DNA of 64,000 bases, from positions 31,361 through 95,360 of the forward strand of contig JAUSJC010000005.1 in NCBI GenBank assembly GCA_030647775.1. The letters run 5' to 3'. The translations under genes were made by a program, and so were the position numbers. Source of the DNA: Candidatus Curtissbacteria bacterium. Its GTDB lineage: Bacteria > Patescibacteria > Microgenomatia > Curtissbacterales > GWA2-41-24. The notes beneath the pieces are model-generated. The model ran no database searches. It was given only the letters and a program-made list of their open reading frames with translations, and was not told where the DNA came from. Positions 54,057 through 61,589 of the stretch are shown here, in pieces (the first letter of the stretch is position 1; each line of letters opens with the position of its first letter).

Positions 54057-55153
54057 ATCTTAAGAATATCATTGTAGGTGATTAACACAATTAACCCGAT
54101 TAAAACCGCAAAGCCGATCGTGTGCGTCCATTTTTCAATTGCAGGGTGCGGTTTACGGCGCAAAATTGCTTCAATTACCAAAAAGAAAAACCTGCCGCCG
54201 TCCAAAGCCGGAATCGGTAAAGCGTTCATGACAGCCAGATTTAAAGAGAGTAGCCCCACAACCTGTAAAACCGAAATCGGCCCGAAGGCAACAGCTTGTG
54301 CTGTAATCTGGGCAATTCCAACCGGCCCGGAAACGTTTTGGGAAACTCCGGAAAAATCACGGTGGGCAACAGAATAGCCAATAACCTTACCAAGGTATCT
54401 AAAAGAATAATCGGTTAAATTATAACTATGCGCAAAACCGGCAAATAATTTTTGCGGCAGCGTCTGGTAGTTAAGCTCGACAAATTCGTCAATGCCAACG
54501 CCAATCGCCGGCGCCTTCAGCTTTTCGTCATACTTGGGGGTAACCGTTACTTGCCGCCTTTGGTTGCTTGTGAAATCCGTGAGCGTAAAAACAATCGGCT
54601 TAGTGGCATTTTTCCTAATTACATTTTGCAAATCCTGTGCCGATTTTATAGCCGTATCATTTGCCGCAGTAATCGTGTCCCCTGCTTTTATCCCGGCGCC
54701 CGCTGCAGGCCAACCGTCCAATGGCACAACTACAACTTGTGTACTCTGGTTAACGAACCTAAATTTATAATCGGTCACAACCGGAAGCGTAACCTTAAAA
54801 CCGAGCGTAAAAAGGACAACGTAAAAAATAATAACGGCCACAACAAAATTTATAAAAACGCCCGCCAGAACCACTACCATTCTTCGGCCTAAACTCTTGA
54901 CTTGAAAACTATTTTTAGCATCCTTTTTCTTGTCCAAGGAATCTTCGCCGACCAGACGCACAAAACCGCCAAACGGAAGCCAGTTGACGGAATATAAAGT
55001 ACCCTTGTGCTTTTTGCCCCAAATTCTAGGCGGCAAACCAAACCCGAATTCCTCGACCCCGATTCCCCCGCGTTTGGCCATCACAAAATGCCCAAATTCA
55101 TGGATTAGAACCAGAAACGATAATATTAGAATAAAAATTATAATTGCTAACAT
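54047..55153 (-). CDS. rseP: Site-2 protease RseP/MmpA (M50)
   Basis: Intramembrane zinc metalloprotease. HExxH is in VLIHEFGHFVMAKRGGIGV at residues 17-23, a PDZ domain lies at about 130-215 (PAAGAGIKAGDTITAAND), and the second metal motif is in MNALPIPALDGGRFFF (N-x-x-P-x-x-x-x-D-G). Four membrane helices. Last gene of rpsB-tsf-frr-rseP. A GAATT-type repeat separates it from frr. Confidence 0.95.
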   Translation of the reverse strand: MLAIIIFILILSFLVLIHEFGHFVMAKRGGIGVEEFGFGLPPRIWGKKHKGTLYSVNWLPFGGFVRLVGEDSLDKKKDAKNSFQVKSLGRRMVVVLAGVFINFVVAVIIFYVVLFTLGFKVTLPVVTDYKFRFVNQSTQVVVVPLDGWPAAGAGIKAGDTITAANDTAIKSAQDLQNVIRKNATKPIVFTLTDFTSNQRRQVTVTPKYDEKLKAPAIGVGIDEFVELNYQTLPQKLFAGFAHSYNLTDYSFRYLGKVIGYSVAHRDFSGVSQNVSGPVGIAQITAQAVAFGPISVLQVVGLLSLNLAVMNALPIPALDGGRFFFLVIEAILRRKPHPAIEKWTHTIGFAVLIGLIVLITYNDILKIIK

Positions 55154-55200
55154 TTATTCGGATTAATTCGGACTAACAATTCGGATCAATTCGGGATTAG
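55150..55200. repeat. GAATTCGGAT-type intergenic repeat (frr/rseP)
   Basis: ATTCGGATTAATTCGGACTA and ACAATTCGGATCAATTCGGG between frr and rseP. Confidence 0.75.
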
Positions 55201-55745
55201 ACCTGCCTCAGATCCTCTTCCTTAGCTCTGCCTGCCGCTTCAACCGCTTCGATAAAATCATCATGGAGTTTTTGTAATTCTTCCTCCTGCCTCAGCTCAT
55301 CGTCTTCGGAAATATCTCCGGATTCCTTTTGTTTTTTCAAATTTTCCCGCGTTTCATGCCTCGCTTGCCTAATCTGAACCCGGTATTTTTCCAGAGTTAC
55401 GTGCATCTGTTTTATAAATTGTTCGCGCCGCTCGGAAGTTAAGGGTGGAATTACAATCCGAATTAAATCACCGTCGCTAGCGGCATTTAAACCCGTATTC
55501 GACTTGGAAATCCCGCCGACGATATTGGTAATTATGCTTTTGTCCCAAGGGGAAATTAATATGACGGCCGGCTCCGGCGTGGTAATTTGCGCCAGCTCCT
55601 TGATCATCATTTTGGAGTCGTATGCGTCGCAGACAATATCCGAAACCAAAGAAGCGTTAGCCCGGCCTGTTCTTATTTGGGCAAGCTCGCCTTTTAGATG
55701 CCCTATGGCATCCTGCATTTTCGCTCTAGCTTCGTTAAGATCCAT
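55197..55745 (-). CDS. frr: Ribosome recycling factor
   Basis: Splits post-termination ribosomes together with EF-G. 182 residues: ARAKMQDAIGHLKGELAQIRTGRANASLVSDIVCDAYDSKM, AQITTPEPAVILISPWDKSII, IPPLTSERREQFIKQMH and the long C-terminal helix. Its ATG overlaps the tsf stop by one base (TAATG). pyrH, which usually lies between tsf and frr, is missing. Confidence 0.96.
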   Translation of the reverse strand: MDLNEARAKMQDAIGHLKGELAQIRTGRANASLVSDIVCDAYDSKMMIKELAQITTPEPAVILISPWDKSIITNIVGGISKSNTGLNAASDGDLIRIVIPPLTSERREQFIKQMHVTLEKYRVQIRQARHETRENLKKQKESGDISEDDELRQEEELQKLHDDFIEAVEAAGRAKEEDLRQV

Positions 55746-56209
55746 TAGTCTTGGCCAATCTCAAAACGCATAAACCGCCTGACGACGATATTTTCGCCCA
55801 GTTTACTAATCGTTTCTTTTACTATATCGCCAATTGTCTTAGAAGAATCACGAATATAATCTTGTCTTTCAAGCTCTTTAACATCTTTGGGGTCCATCGC
55901 CGCAACCTGCATCGCCAACTCGTGGCAAAGGTTTTTAAATTCATCAGTCCTGGCCACAAAATCGGTCTCGCAGTTAACTTCAACCATGGCCCCGACTTTT
56001 CCGCCGCTATGCATATAAGTTTCCACCAAACCCGCACCGACAACCCGGTCGGATTTACTAGCCGCCTTATCTATTCCCCAGTTTTTCAAAAGCTCTTCGG
56101 CAGCTTTAAAGTCCCCCTTTGATTCTTCAAGAGCCTTACGGCAATCGGCAATCCCGCCGCCCGTTTTCTCTCTTAGCTTTTTGATATCGTTAACTGGAAT
56201 GTTTGTCAT
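55745..56209 (-). CDS. tsf: Elongation factor Ts, short form
   Basis: Guanine-nucleotide exchange factor for EF-Tu. 154 residues: UBA-like start (VNDIKKLREKTGGGIADCRKALEESKGDFKAAEELL), then the core with NCETDFVARTDEFKNLCHELAMQVAA, whose TDFVAR motif contacts EF-Tu. Like the Thermus-type short form it has only one core subdomain; E. coli EF-Ts is almost twice as long. It lies 3 bp behind rpsB. Confidence 0.95.
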   Translation of the reverse strand: MTNIPVNDIKKLREKTGGGIADCRKALEESKGDFKAAEELLKNWGIDKAASKSDRVVGAGLVETYMHSGGKVGAMVEVNCETDFVARTDEFKNLCHELAMQVAAMDPKDVKELERQDYIRDSSKTIGDIVKETISKLGENIVVRRFMRFEIGQD

Positions 56210-56212
56210 AGC

Positions 56213-57055
56213 TTAAGAAACAGCCGTCGCACCTTCCGGTTTAGCCGCTTCCTTGGCCGCTTCCTTGGCCGCTTCCTTTGCGTCCTCGGCCGCTTTTTTC
56301 TCGGCGTCTGCCGCGTCGCGAACAGCTTGCTTCTCGGCCGCTGCTTTTTCTTTAACCGCTTTCTTTTCGTACGCGGTTCTTCCTTCCAAATACGCGCTGG
56401 CAATCGCCTCGACAACAATTGCTATTGCCCGGGTCGCATCATCATTGCCGGGAATCGGATAGTTAACAAGGCTTGTATTGGTATTAGTATCACAAATCGC
56501 CACAACCGGAATTTCTTTGGCCATTGCCTCTCGGCAGGCGTTTTCTTCTTTCTTAACATCGACAACAAAAAGCGCTTCCGGAAGCTTTTCAATTTTACCC
56601 AAACCCCCATAAAGCCTTTCTAATTTAGCAATGTCACGGTCGATCAAAAGATTTTCTTTTTTGGTCCTGTCGCCAAATGCACCGCCTTCTTTTTTGTCTT
56701 TAAGATCAAAAAGGTGTTTGATGGTCTTTGAAGTCTGCTCCCAGTTGGTTAAAAGCCCGCCGATCCAGCGTTCATTAATGTAATATGCACCACAGCGCTT
56801 GGCCTGTTCTTCGATAATCTCCCTTGCCTGTTTTTTGCTGGCCAAAAATAGAATCTTGCCGCCGTCTTCCCCCACTTTTCTAACAAAGTCGCAGGCTTCT
56901 TCCAGCTTGGTAACGGTTTGCCCAAGATCAATAACGTGAATCCCCTCACGAGCCGTAAAAATGAACTTAGCCATTTTTGGGTTCCAGCGGCGGACCTGAT
57001 GCCCGAAATGAACACCGGCCTCCAACAGATCCTGCATTGATGGAATATTAGACAT
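56213..57055 (-). CDS. rpsB: Ribosomal protein uS2 with Ala/Lys-rich tail
   Basis: 30S protein of 280 residues. The core is typical: MQDLLEAGVHFGHQVRRWNPKMAKFIFTAREGIHVIDLGQT, NERWIGGLLTNW and IPVVAICDTNTNTSLVNYPIPGNDDATRAI. About 50 extra residues form an Ala/Lys/Glu helix with AAKEAAKEAAK repeats. Unlike most genes here, it has a long leader (about 130 nt) and a good Shine-Dalgarno (AAAGGAG, 7 nt before ATG). First gene of rpsB-tsf-frr-rseP. Confidence 0.96.
   Translation of the reverse strand: MSNIPSMQDLLEAGVHFGHQVRRWNPKMAKFIFTAREGIHVIDLGQTVTKLEEACDFVRKVGEDGGKILFLASKKQAREIIEEQAKRCGAYYINERWIGGLLTNWEQTSKTIKHLFDLKDKKEGGAFGDRTKKENLLIDRDIAKLERLYGGLGKIEKLPEALFVVDVKKEENACREAMAKEIPVVAICDTNTNTSLVNYPIPGNDDATRAIAIVVEAIASAYLEGRTAYEKKAVKEKAAAEKQAVRDAADAEKKAAEDAKEAAKEAAKEAAKPEGATAVS
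56243..56282. repeat. Tandem 12-bp repeat in rpsB
   Basis: CTTGGCCGCTTC-type units in tandem encode AAKEAAKEAAK in the S2 tail. Confidence 0.7.
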
Positions 57056-57190
57056 AAATGTACTCCTTTAATCCAACCGGGTGGTTGGTCCTCCGCTCAA
57101 GATTCAGATTTTGCAGCTTCCATTAACTATTTACGATTAACGATTTACCGCAAACTCCAAGGAGTTTGCCTCGAGCGTGTGTGATGCACA
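57056..57190 (-). promoter_or_regulatory. Structured leader of rpsB
   Basis: The leader holds a CCAACC/GGTTGG hairpin just before the Shine-Dalgarno AAAGGAG (about 57063-57069) and a 9-bp hairpin GCAAACTCC/GGAGTTTGC (57152-57171). TTGCTT-N17-TATAGT lies upstream (about 57194-57222, minus strand). The layout suits translational autoregulation by S2; this is an inference. Confidence 0.5.
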
Positions 57191-57225
57191 AAACTATATC
57201 AGGATAAATTTTAAAAAGCAAACTT

Positions 57226-57459
57226 TTACTTACGACCCCTGGGATTTCTAGAACTTATGTCAGCAGCCTCAAGGACTGGACTAACATTTGAACGGGTCGG
57301 GCCTGGAGATCCATCTTGCGCTCCCTGGCCTTTCCTAGAACTTGGTCTTTTCTCTTGAAGTCCGATACCCCAACTTTTCAGAGCTTCTATTGCCTCTGAG
57401 TCTGTTATTCGCGGAGGAGTAAATTCCAAATTTGAAATACCATCGCTTCTTTCTCCCAT
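57226..57459 (-). CDS. Hypothetical protein, 77 residues
   Basis: A polar, Ser/Pro/Arg-rich, probably disordered protein (MGERSDGISNLEFTPPRITDSEAIEALKSWGIGL, basic end SSRNPRGRK). Not recognised. GAAGGG lies 5 bp before the ATG. It is preceded by a consensus promoter and a terminator-like hairpin. Confidence 0.5.
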   Translation of the reverse strand: MGERSDGISNLEFTPPRITDSEAIEALKSWGIGLQEKRPSSRKGQGAQDGSPGPTRSNVSPVLEAADISSRNPRGRK

Positions 57460-57468
57460 ATTCCCTTC

Positions 57469-57497
57469 AAAAAAAGCCGGCTGGGCTCATCCCCGCC
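57469..57497 (-). terminator. Terminator-like hairpin with T7 tail
   Basis: On the minus strand: GGC-x-GGG stem, five-base loop, CCC-x-GCC stem, GGC and seven T (57469-57475). It can end the dTMP operon and also lies about 35 nt behind the strong promoter at 57512, so it may attenuate the 77-residue gene. Confidence 0.65.
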
Positions 57498-57511
57498 AAC
57501 TTAATAGCCAA

Positions 57512-57540
57512 ATTATATTCCCAGAGCTAATCCTTGTCAA
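57512..57540 (-). promoter_or_regulatory. Consensus sigma-70 promoter
   Basis: On the minus strand: TTGACA (57535-57540), 17-bp spacer, TATAAT (57512-57517), a perfect consensus. The start would lie near 57505, just before the hairpin at 57469-57497. Confidence 0.75.
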
Positions 57541-57548
57541 TCAGAGCC

Positions 57549-57803
57549 TTACCTCTCTGGACTGCTCCCGGGAATTTGGTGCTCTGCGCGCGACTGTCTG
57601 ATGGCTTCCCAGACCAAATCAATCCTTCCTTCCGGCACTTCCGATTTCGCCAGTTGATTTTTAACATCGAGAAACCCAATGTGACTCTCTTTTACCCCAA
57701 ACTTTTCAATTAAGCCTAGTTCAAACTCATTCGGTTCAAAAACATCTTTACCAGTTTTTGAGCCACCATTACCTTCAGGTTTCCCCTTCCTAAAAAGTCC
57801 CAT
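57549..57803 (-). CDS. Hypothetical protein, 84 residues
   Basis: A small soluble protein (MGLFRKGKPEGNGG, FEPNEFELGLIEKFGVKESHIGFLDVKNQLAKSEVPEGRIDLVWEAIRQSRAEHQIPG). Not recognised. It sits 4 bp behind the deoxyribosyltransferase-like gene and is probably the last gene of the dTMP operon. Confidence 0.55.
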   Translation of the reverse strand: MGLFRKGKPEGNGGSKTGKDVFEPNEFELGLIEKFGVKESHIGFLDVKNQLAKSEVPEGRIDLVWEAIRQSRAEHQIPGSSPER

Positions 57804-57807
57804 TTAA

Positions 57808-58266
57808 TCACCTCCTCCCGCCTTTTATACTACTTTTAAGCGCCTTTTGCAAAATTTCTTCAAGGTTTTTGTCATTATATAGAAAAGCCCTTATCAATTT
57901 TGAATCATCACCAAAAATTGTCGAAGAAGCAATCCCTGGCGCTTTCTCAAACCGCAGACATATAACCGGAATCTTCAGAACATAAGCGCCGTAACAGATC
58001 TCAAACCCTGTTCCCAGACTTCCTTGCGAACACTCAGCTACTATTGCATCGGCCTTGTAAATCAACTTTTTGTCGTGGCCGGAAATATATTTGAAAAATT
58101 TTCCTGATTTTGTGGCCTTTGCCCTGAATTTTTTCTGCAACTCGAAATTACTAACATGCTCCGAAAGAACTTTGTGCCCAAACGATTTCAAAATATAGAC
58201 AATCTTATGCTGGTATTTTTCAAAATCCCGCCCGCCGGTTATCGACCCGGCAAAATATATGTTCAC
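57808..58266 (-). CDS. Nucleoside 2-deoxyribosyltransferase-like protein
   Basis: A 152-residue protein with MNIYFAGSITGGRDFEKYQHKIVYILKSFGHKVLSEHV at the start and ADAIVAECSQGSLGTGFEICYGAYVLKIPVICL later. The E in GTGFEICYG matches the catalytic glutamate of the NDT/DNPH1 (Rcl) family, which transfer or hydrolyse deoxyribosyl groups of nucleotides. Together with dcd, thyA and tmk this points to deoxynucleotide pool cleaning. It overlaps tmk by 4 bp. Confidence 0.78.
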   Translation of the reverse strand: MNIYFAGSITGGRDFEKYQHKIVYILKSFGHKVLSEHVSNFELQKKFRAKATKSGKFFKYISGHDKKLIYKADAIVAECSQGSLGTGFEICYGAYVLKIPVICLRFEKAPGIASSTIFGDDSKLIRAFLYNDKNLEEILQKALKSSIKGGRR

Positions 58267-58952
58267 AAAATTCCTCTTTTTCCCAAAACCGCCAAAACCT
58301 TTTCGTGAATTTGGTCTGCACTCAAAAGTTTTCCGCCTTTCGTGCAGTCAACTCGAACCCAATTCTTTTTGAGCCCGGCTACATAATTGTAAACGCGCCA
58401 AACTTCTTCCTGATAAGCAAGATCCTTTTCGTGAATGTCCAGTTTCCTATCCTCCATCAATTTTCGGGAAACTTTCGGATCAACCTGCAGTAAAACCACT
58501 AAATCCTCTTTCGGAATCTTATTCTCCCGATACTCCAAATCTTCGAGCCACTTTATATATTTGAGTTTTTCGTTTTGAGTTTTGAATTTAGCTCCCATAT
58601 GACCAATGTTGGAACCGACATAACGGTTACAAACAACAATCTTGCCCTCTCGGATCCAACCAGAAATCATAGGCGCCGCATCCGCCCGATCGTGCGCATA
58701 AAACATTGAGGCAAAGTACGGATCGACCTCGCCAATCTTCCCAAAATCTCCGGCCAAGTATCGTCTCACCATTTTGCCCCACGGTTTTTCATACCTTGGA
58801 AAGGAAATATAAACGTTTGGAATTTTTCCGCCAGCCGGCGGATTGCGAAGATACGCTAAGAGAAGTTTCGCCTGTGTTGTTTTGCCCGAACCGTCCGGGC
58901 CTTCAAAAACAATCAGCTTGCCTAATTTACTTTTTCTTGCCACGTTTGCCAA
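58263..58952 (-). CDS. tmk: Thymidylate kinase
   Basis: Phosphorylates dTMP to dTDP. The P-loop is VFEGPDGSGKTTQAKLL, the Asp/Arg segment is YAHDRADAAP, and NRYVGSNIGHMGAKF carries the base-binding Arg-Tyr. Of 229 residues, it is somewhat long because of an extension around residue 140-170 (KIPKEDLVVLLQVDPKVSRKLM). It overlaps dcd (26 bp) and the NDT-like gene (4 bp). Confidence 0.93.
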   Translation of the reverse strand: MANVARKSKLGKLIVFEGPDGSGKTTQAKLLLAYLRNPPAGGKIPNVYISFPRYEKPWGKMVRRYLAGDFGKIGEVDPYFASMFYAHDRADAAPMISGWIREGKIVVCNRYVGSNIGHMGAKFKTQNEKLKYIKWLEDLEYRENKIPKEDLVVLLQVDPKVSRKLMEDRKLDIHEKDLAYQEEVWRVYNYVAGLKKNWVRVDCTKGGKLLSADQIHEKVLAVLGKRGIL

Positions 58953-59577
58953 CTTTTACCGTTGCCCGGTGGATCCTGGAAGCAACTGCTTTTCTAGAAC
59001 CGGAATATCGATCAGAGCGGCTGCCTGTATAAGGCATTTCCACAGACGCTGCAATTTTTTCAAAAGTGAAAGCACAAATCGGCATACCGCAATATAGAAT
59101 TGCCGGCTTCGGCCCCAAATTCCCAAGCTCCAAAACCGGTGCGCCGTCCCAGCCAGGGTCAAACCGCGCCGCCGTTGAATGCACTAAAATTCCAAGCCTT
59201 GCCAGAGAACTTTTCCCTTCCAGCCTTCCGACAATATCAGAAGGCAATTTCAAAACTTCTCTGGTCGAAGCAATCGCAAATGCCCCCGGCTCCAAAATAA
59301 AAGGGTCTCCTTCATTCAAATTAACCTCTTCCATCGCGTCATCGGGTAGCCCCTTTTTGGTATCCACAAACCTGTAAGTCCCGCCCCGGAAAAGTTTAAG
59401 GTTACCGCCTAAGTGAAAATCCATCGAAACCTGATCGATGTTTTCGCGCCAGCTGGCAGGAAGTGGATCGATCCTAATCAGGCCTTGCGTCAGATACTTT
59501 GCAATTACCCAATCCGGCAAAATGCCGTGAATGTTGTTCGTCAACTTTTTGACTGACTCTCTTTTCTTGATAACCAT
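58927..59577 (-). CDS. dcd: dCTP deaminase (dCTP deaminase/dUTPase family)
   Basis: A 216-residue trimeric dUTPase-fold enzyme making dUTP or dUMP from dCTP: ILPDWVIAKYLTQGLIRIDPLP at the start, VGRLEGKSSLARLGILVHSTAARFDPGWDG with the catalytic serine/glutamate region, and LELGNLGPKPAILYCGMPICAF. Basic tail. Whether it also hydrolyses dUTP cannot be told. Between folA and tmk. Confidence 0.9.
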   Translation of the reverse strand: MVIKKRESVKKLTNNIHGILPDWVIAKYLTQGLIRIDPLPASWRENIDQVSMDFHLGGNLKLFRGGTYRFVDTKKGLPDDAMEEVNLNEGDPFILEPGAFAIASTREVLKLPSDIVGRLEGKSSLARLGILVHSTAARFDPGWDGAPVLELGNLGPKPAILYCGMPICAFTFEKIAASVEMPYTGSRSDRYSGSRKAVASRIHRATVKVGKRGKKK

Positions 59578-59580
59578 AAT

Positions 59581-60078
59581 TTACCTTTCCAGGTCTAAAA
59601 ATTTATACCGGTATTTGCCTTCCGCCAAACTTTTCTCCCGTACTACTTTACCAAACTCGTCGTATGGCGGAAAGAAAGTATCGGCACCAAAATCCCCTTC
59701 GACAATTGTTAAGTATAACCGATCGGCATATGGCATTGCTTGGGTGTAGATTTGACCGCCGCCGATTATAAAAATTTCTTCTCTCTCTTTCTTCTTAGCA
59801 ACTTCAAGTGCTTCGCCAAGGGAATCGCAAACGATGCAACCCTTGGCCGCAAAATCACGATCTCGCGTTACGATAATATTGGCCCGATTTGGCAGCGGCC
59901 GGCCGATCGCATCATATGTTTTGCGTCCCATGATAACCGCATGTCCGCGAGTCAAATCGCGGAAGCGCTTCATATCTCCCGCTATATGCCACATCAGCTT
60001 GTTGTCCCGGCCGATTCCCCGCTTGCTGTCGATTGCCGCAATCAGGCTAATTTTTGGTGCTTTTCTTTTTCTCTTCAT
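59581..60078 (-). CDS. folA: Dihydrofolate reductase
   Basis: Regenerates tetrahydrofolate used by ThyA. The ATG at 60078 gives MKRKRKAPKISLIAAIDSKRGIGRDNKLMWHIAGDMKRF; a TTG at 60093 is a less likely start. Substrate Asp/Glu position is D in GDMKRFRDLT, and the NADPH site is VIMGRKTYDAIGRPLPNRANIIVTRD and IFIIGGGQIYTQAM. It overlaps thyA by 32 bp in another frame. Confidence 0.93.
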   Translation of the reverse strand: MKRKRKAPKISLIAAIDSKRGIGRDNKLMWHIAGDMKRFRDLTRGHAVIMGRKTYDAIGRPLPNRANIIVTRDRDFAAKGCIVCDSLGEALEVAKKKEREEIFIIGGGQIYTQAMPYADRLYLTIVEGDFGADTFFPPYDEFGKVVREKSLAEGKYRYKFLDLER

Positions 60079-61012
60079 ATAGCCCGCCGGCAACGGTTAG
60101 CTCTGCCTTGATTGGAGGATGAGGATTATAATTTTCAAGAATTATTTTATCGGGCGTAAAATCGGAAAGCTCGTCCATTTTTCCGACTATTCGAACCTTT
60201 GGAAATGGCCGCGGTTTTCGGCTCAACTGTTCTTTAATCTGTTCTATATGATTTTCGTAAATGTGAACATCCCCGAATGTGTGCACAAATTCTCCGGGTT
60301 TGAGCCCTAAAATCTTGGCGAGTATAATAGTAAGTAATGCATAAGAGGCTATATTAAACGGAACTCCGAGAAACATATCAGAACTTCGCTGATATAATTG
60401 CAGAGATAACCTGTCTCCTCTTCTTGAAACTTGATAAAAGCTGTGACAAATTGGAAAACGTGAGGCATCCTCCGGCTCTGCCATCTTATATAGATACTCC
60501 GGATTCCAGGAGGTAACGATTGCATTTTTTGCATCTGGATCTTCCCGAAGCTCATCAACAACCCACTTCAGCTGATCAATTATCCGCCCGCGCTTTCTTG
60601 TAGGCCACTTCCTCCACATCTCACCATATATTCGAGGGAGTTCACCCCACTTTTTGGCGAACTTTTTATCTGTCGCTATATTTTCGATGAAATCGTCTTT
60701 TGTTAATTTTGTTTTTGGGTTTTTAAGTTTGTAGATTTTATACGGATAATCGTCCCAAATGTGAACGTTATTATCAACTAAATATTTTATGTTTGTCTGG
60801 CCAGAGAAAAACCAGTAGAGTTCGTGTAAAACGCCCCTCCAGTAGACTCTTTTTGTGGTTAAAAGTGGAATCCCCAAAGACAGGTCATATCTTGTCTGGC
60901 GGCCGAACAAACTATACAAAACAATATCCGTTCCGCGATCCACTTTGCGCTCGCCGTGATCCAAAATCTCCTGTGCTAAATCTAGGTATTGATATTCCGG
61001 ATGCCTTTTCAT
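60047..61012 (-). CDS. thyA: Thymidylate synthase (ThyA)
   Basis: Methylates dUMP to dTMP with methylene-tetrahydrofolate. The ATG at 61012 (MKRHPEYQYLDLAQEIL) overlaps the previous stop as ATGA, so longer frames are ignored. The catalytic Cys is in RFPICHSFYQVS, dUMP-binding residues are in LQLYQRSSDMFLGVPFNIASYALL, and HTFGDVHIYENHIEQI follows. A long insertion around residues 80-150 (KIYKLKNPKTKLTKDDFIEN) is typical of larger ThyA forms. Confidence 0.95.
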   Translation of the reverse strand: MKRHPEYQYLDLAQEILDHGERKVDRGTDIVLYSLFGRQTRYDLSLGIPLLTTKRVYWRGVLHELYWFFSGQTNIKYLVDNNVHIWDDYPYKIYKLKNPKTKLTKDDFIENIATDKKFAKKWGELPRIYGEMWRKWPTRKRGRIIDQLKWVVDELREDPDAKNAIVTSWNPEYLYKMAEPEDASRFPICHSFYQVSRRGDRLSLQLYQRSSDMFLGVPFNIASYALLTIILAKILGLKPGEFVHTFGDVHIYENHIEQIKEQLSRKPRPFPKVRIVGKMDELSDFTPDKIILENYNPHPPIKAELTVAGGLYEEKKKSTKN

Positions 61013-61548
61013 ACTTGTCGCTCGCGACGCTTCGTTGTTACCCTGCCGCCCTGCCATTGGCCGCGATACATGTTTCCGCCGCCGCGGACTTCTTCAAACT
61101 GCGCATGCATCACTCTGGCGCCCATCTCTAAAACTACCGTAACCGGCCCTTCGTTTTTAATGGCGAAAGTCAACTCCCCTTGATAACCCGGCGCCACATT
61201 ACCGGTTCTAAGATAAAGACCGGAACGAAAAGTCGTCGTCCGGGGTTTAAAATTGATGGTTAAATTCTGCGGTGTGTTAACATGCTCTACAGTCTTTGCC
61301 AAATAGAATTCTCCAGGCAAGATTTTCACCTTTTTACTTTTACCGGGTGTGTATTTGGCAACAGTTACAACGTCGGGCGTCTCCCGTTCAAATTCTCCCA
61401 AAAACGCGCGGCCCTTTATTTTGAAGAGTTCACCTAGTCTCAAATCAAAACCGGCTCCTTCTGGATTAGTCAGTTCGCGATCGGCCAGATTCTCAACAAG
61501 TTTTTTGCCTTTTACAAGCGAAAGAAGTTTTTTCGGCCCTAGGATCAC
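61009..61548 (-). CDS. Second dUTPase/dCTP deaminase-fold protein
   Basis: A 179-residue protein of the same fold as Dcd: MILGPKKLLSLVKGKKLVENLADRELTNPEGAGFDLRLGELFKIKG, then INFKPRTTTFRSGLYLRTGNVAPGYQGELTFAIKNEGPVTVVLEMGARVMHAQFEEV. The catalytic SS-A-R signature of Dcd is replaced by TTTFRSG, so it may be a dUTPase or an altered deaminase. First gene of the dTMP operon, coupled to thyA by an ATGA overlap. Confidence 0.8.
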   Translation of the reverse strand: MILGPKKLLSLVKGKKLVENLADRELTNPEGAGFDLRLGELFKIKGRAFLGEFERETPDVVTVAKYTPGKSKKVKILPGEFYLAKTVEHVNTPQNLTINFKPRTTTFRSGLYLRTGNVAPGYQGELTFAIKNEGPVTVVLEMGARVMHAQFEEVRGGGNMYRGQWQGGRVTTKRRERQV

Positions 61549-61589
61549 TCAAAGAATATAAACTATTTGTCTACTCTTGCCAAGCCCTT

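Noticed and set aside
60993..61057. Longer ThyA start encoding AGRQGNNEASRAT
   Set aside because: The ATG at 61012 overlaps the upstream stop as ATGA and gives the normal ThyA N-terminus; the extra residues read the end of the upstream gene in another frame.
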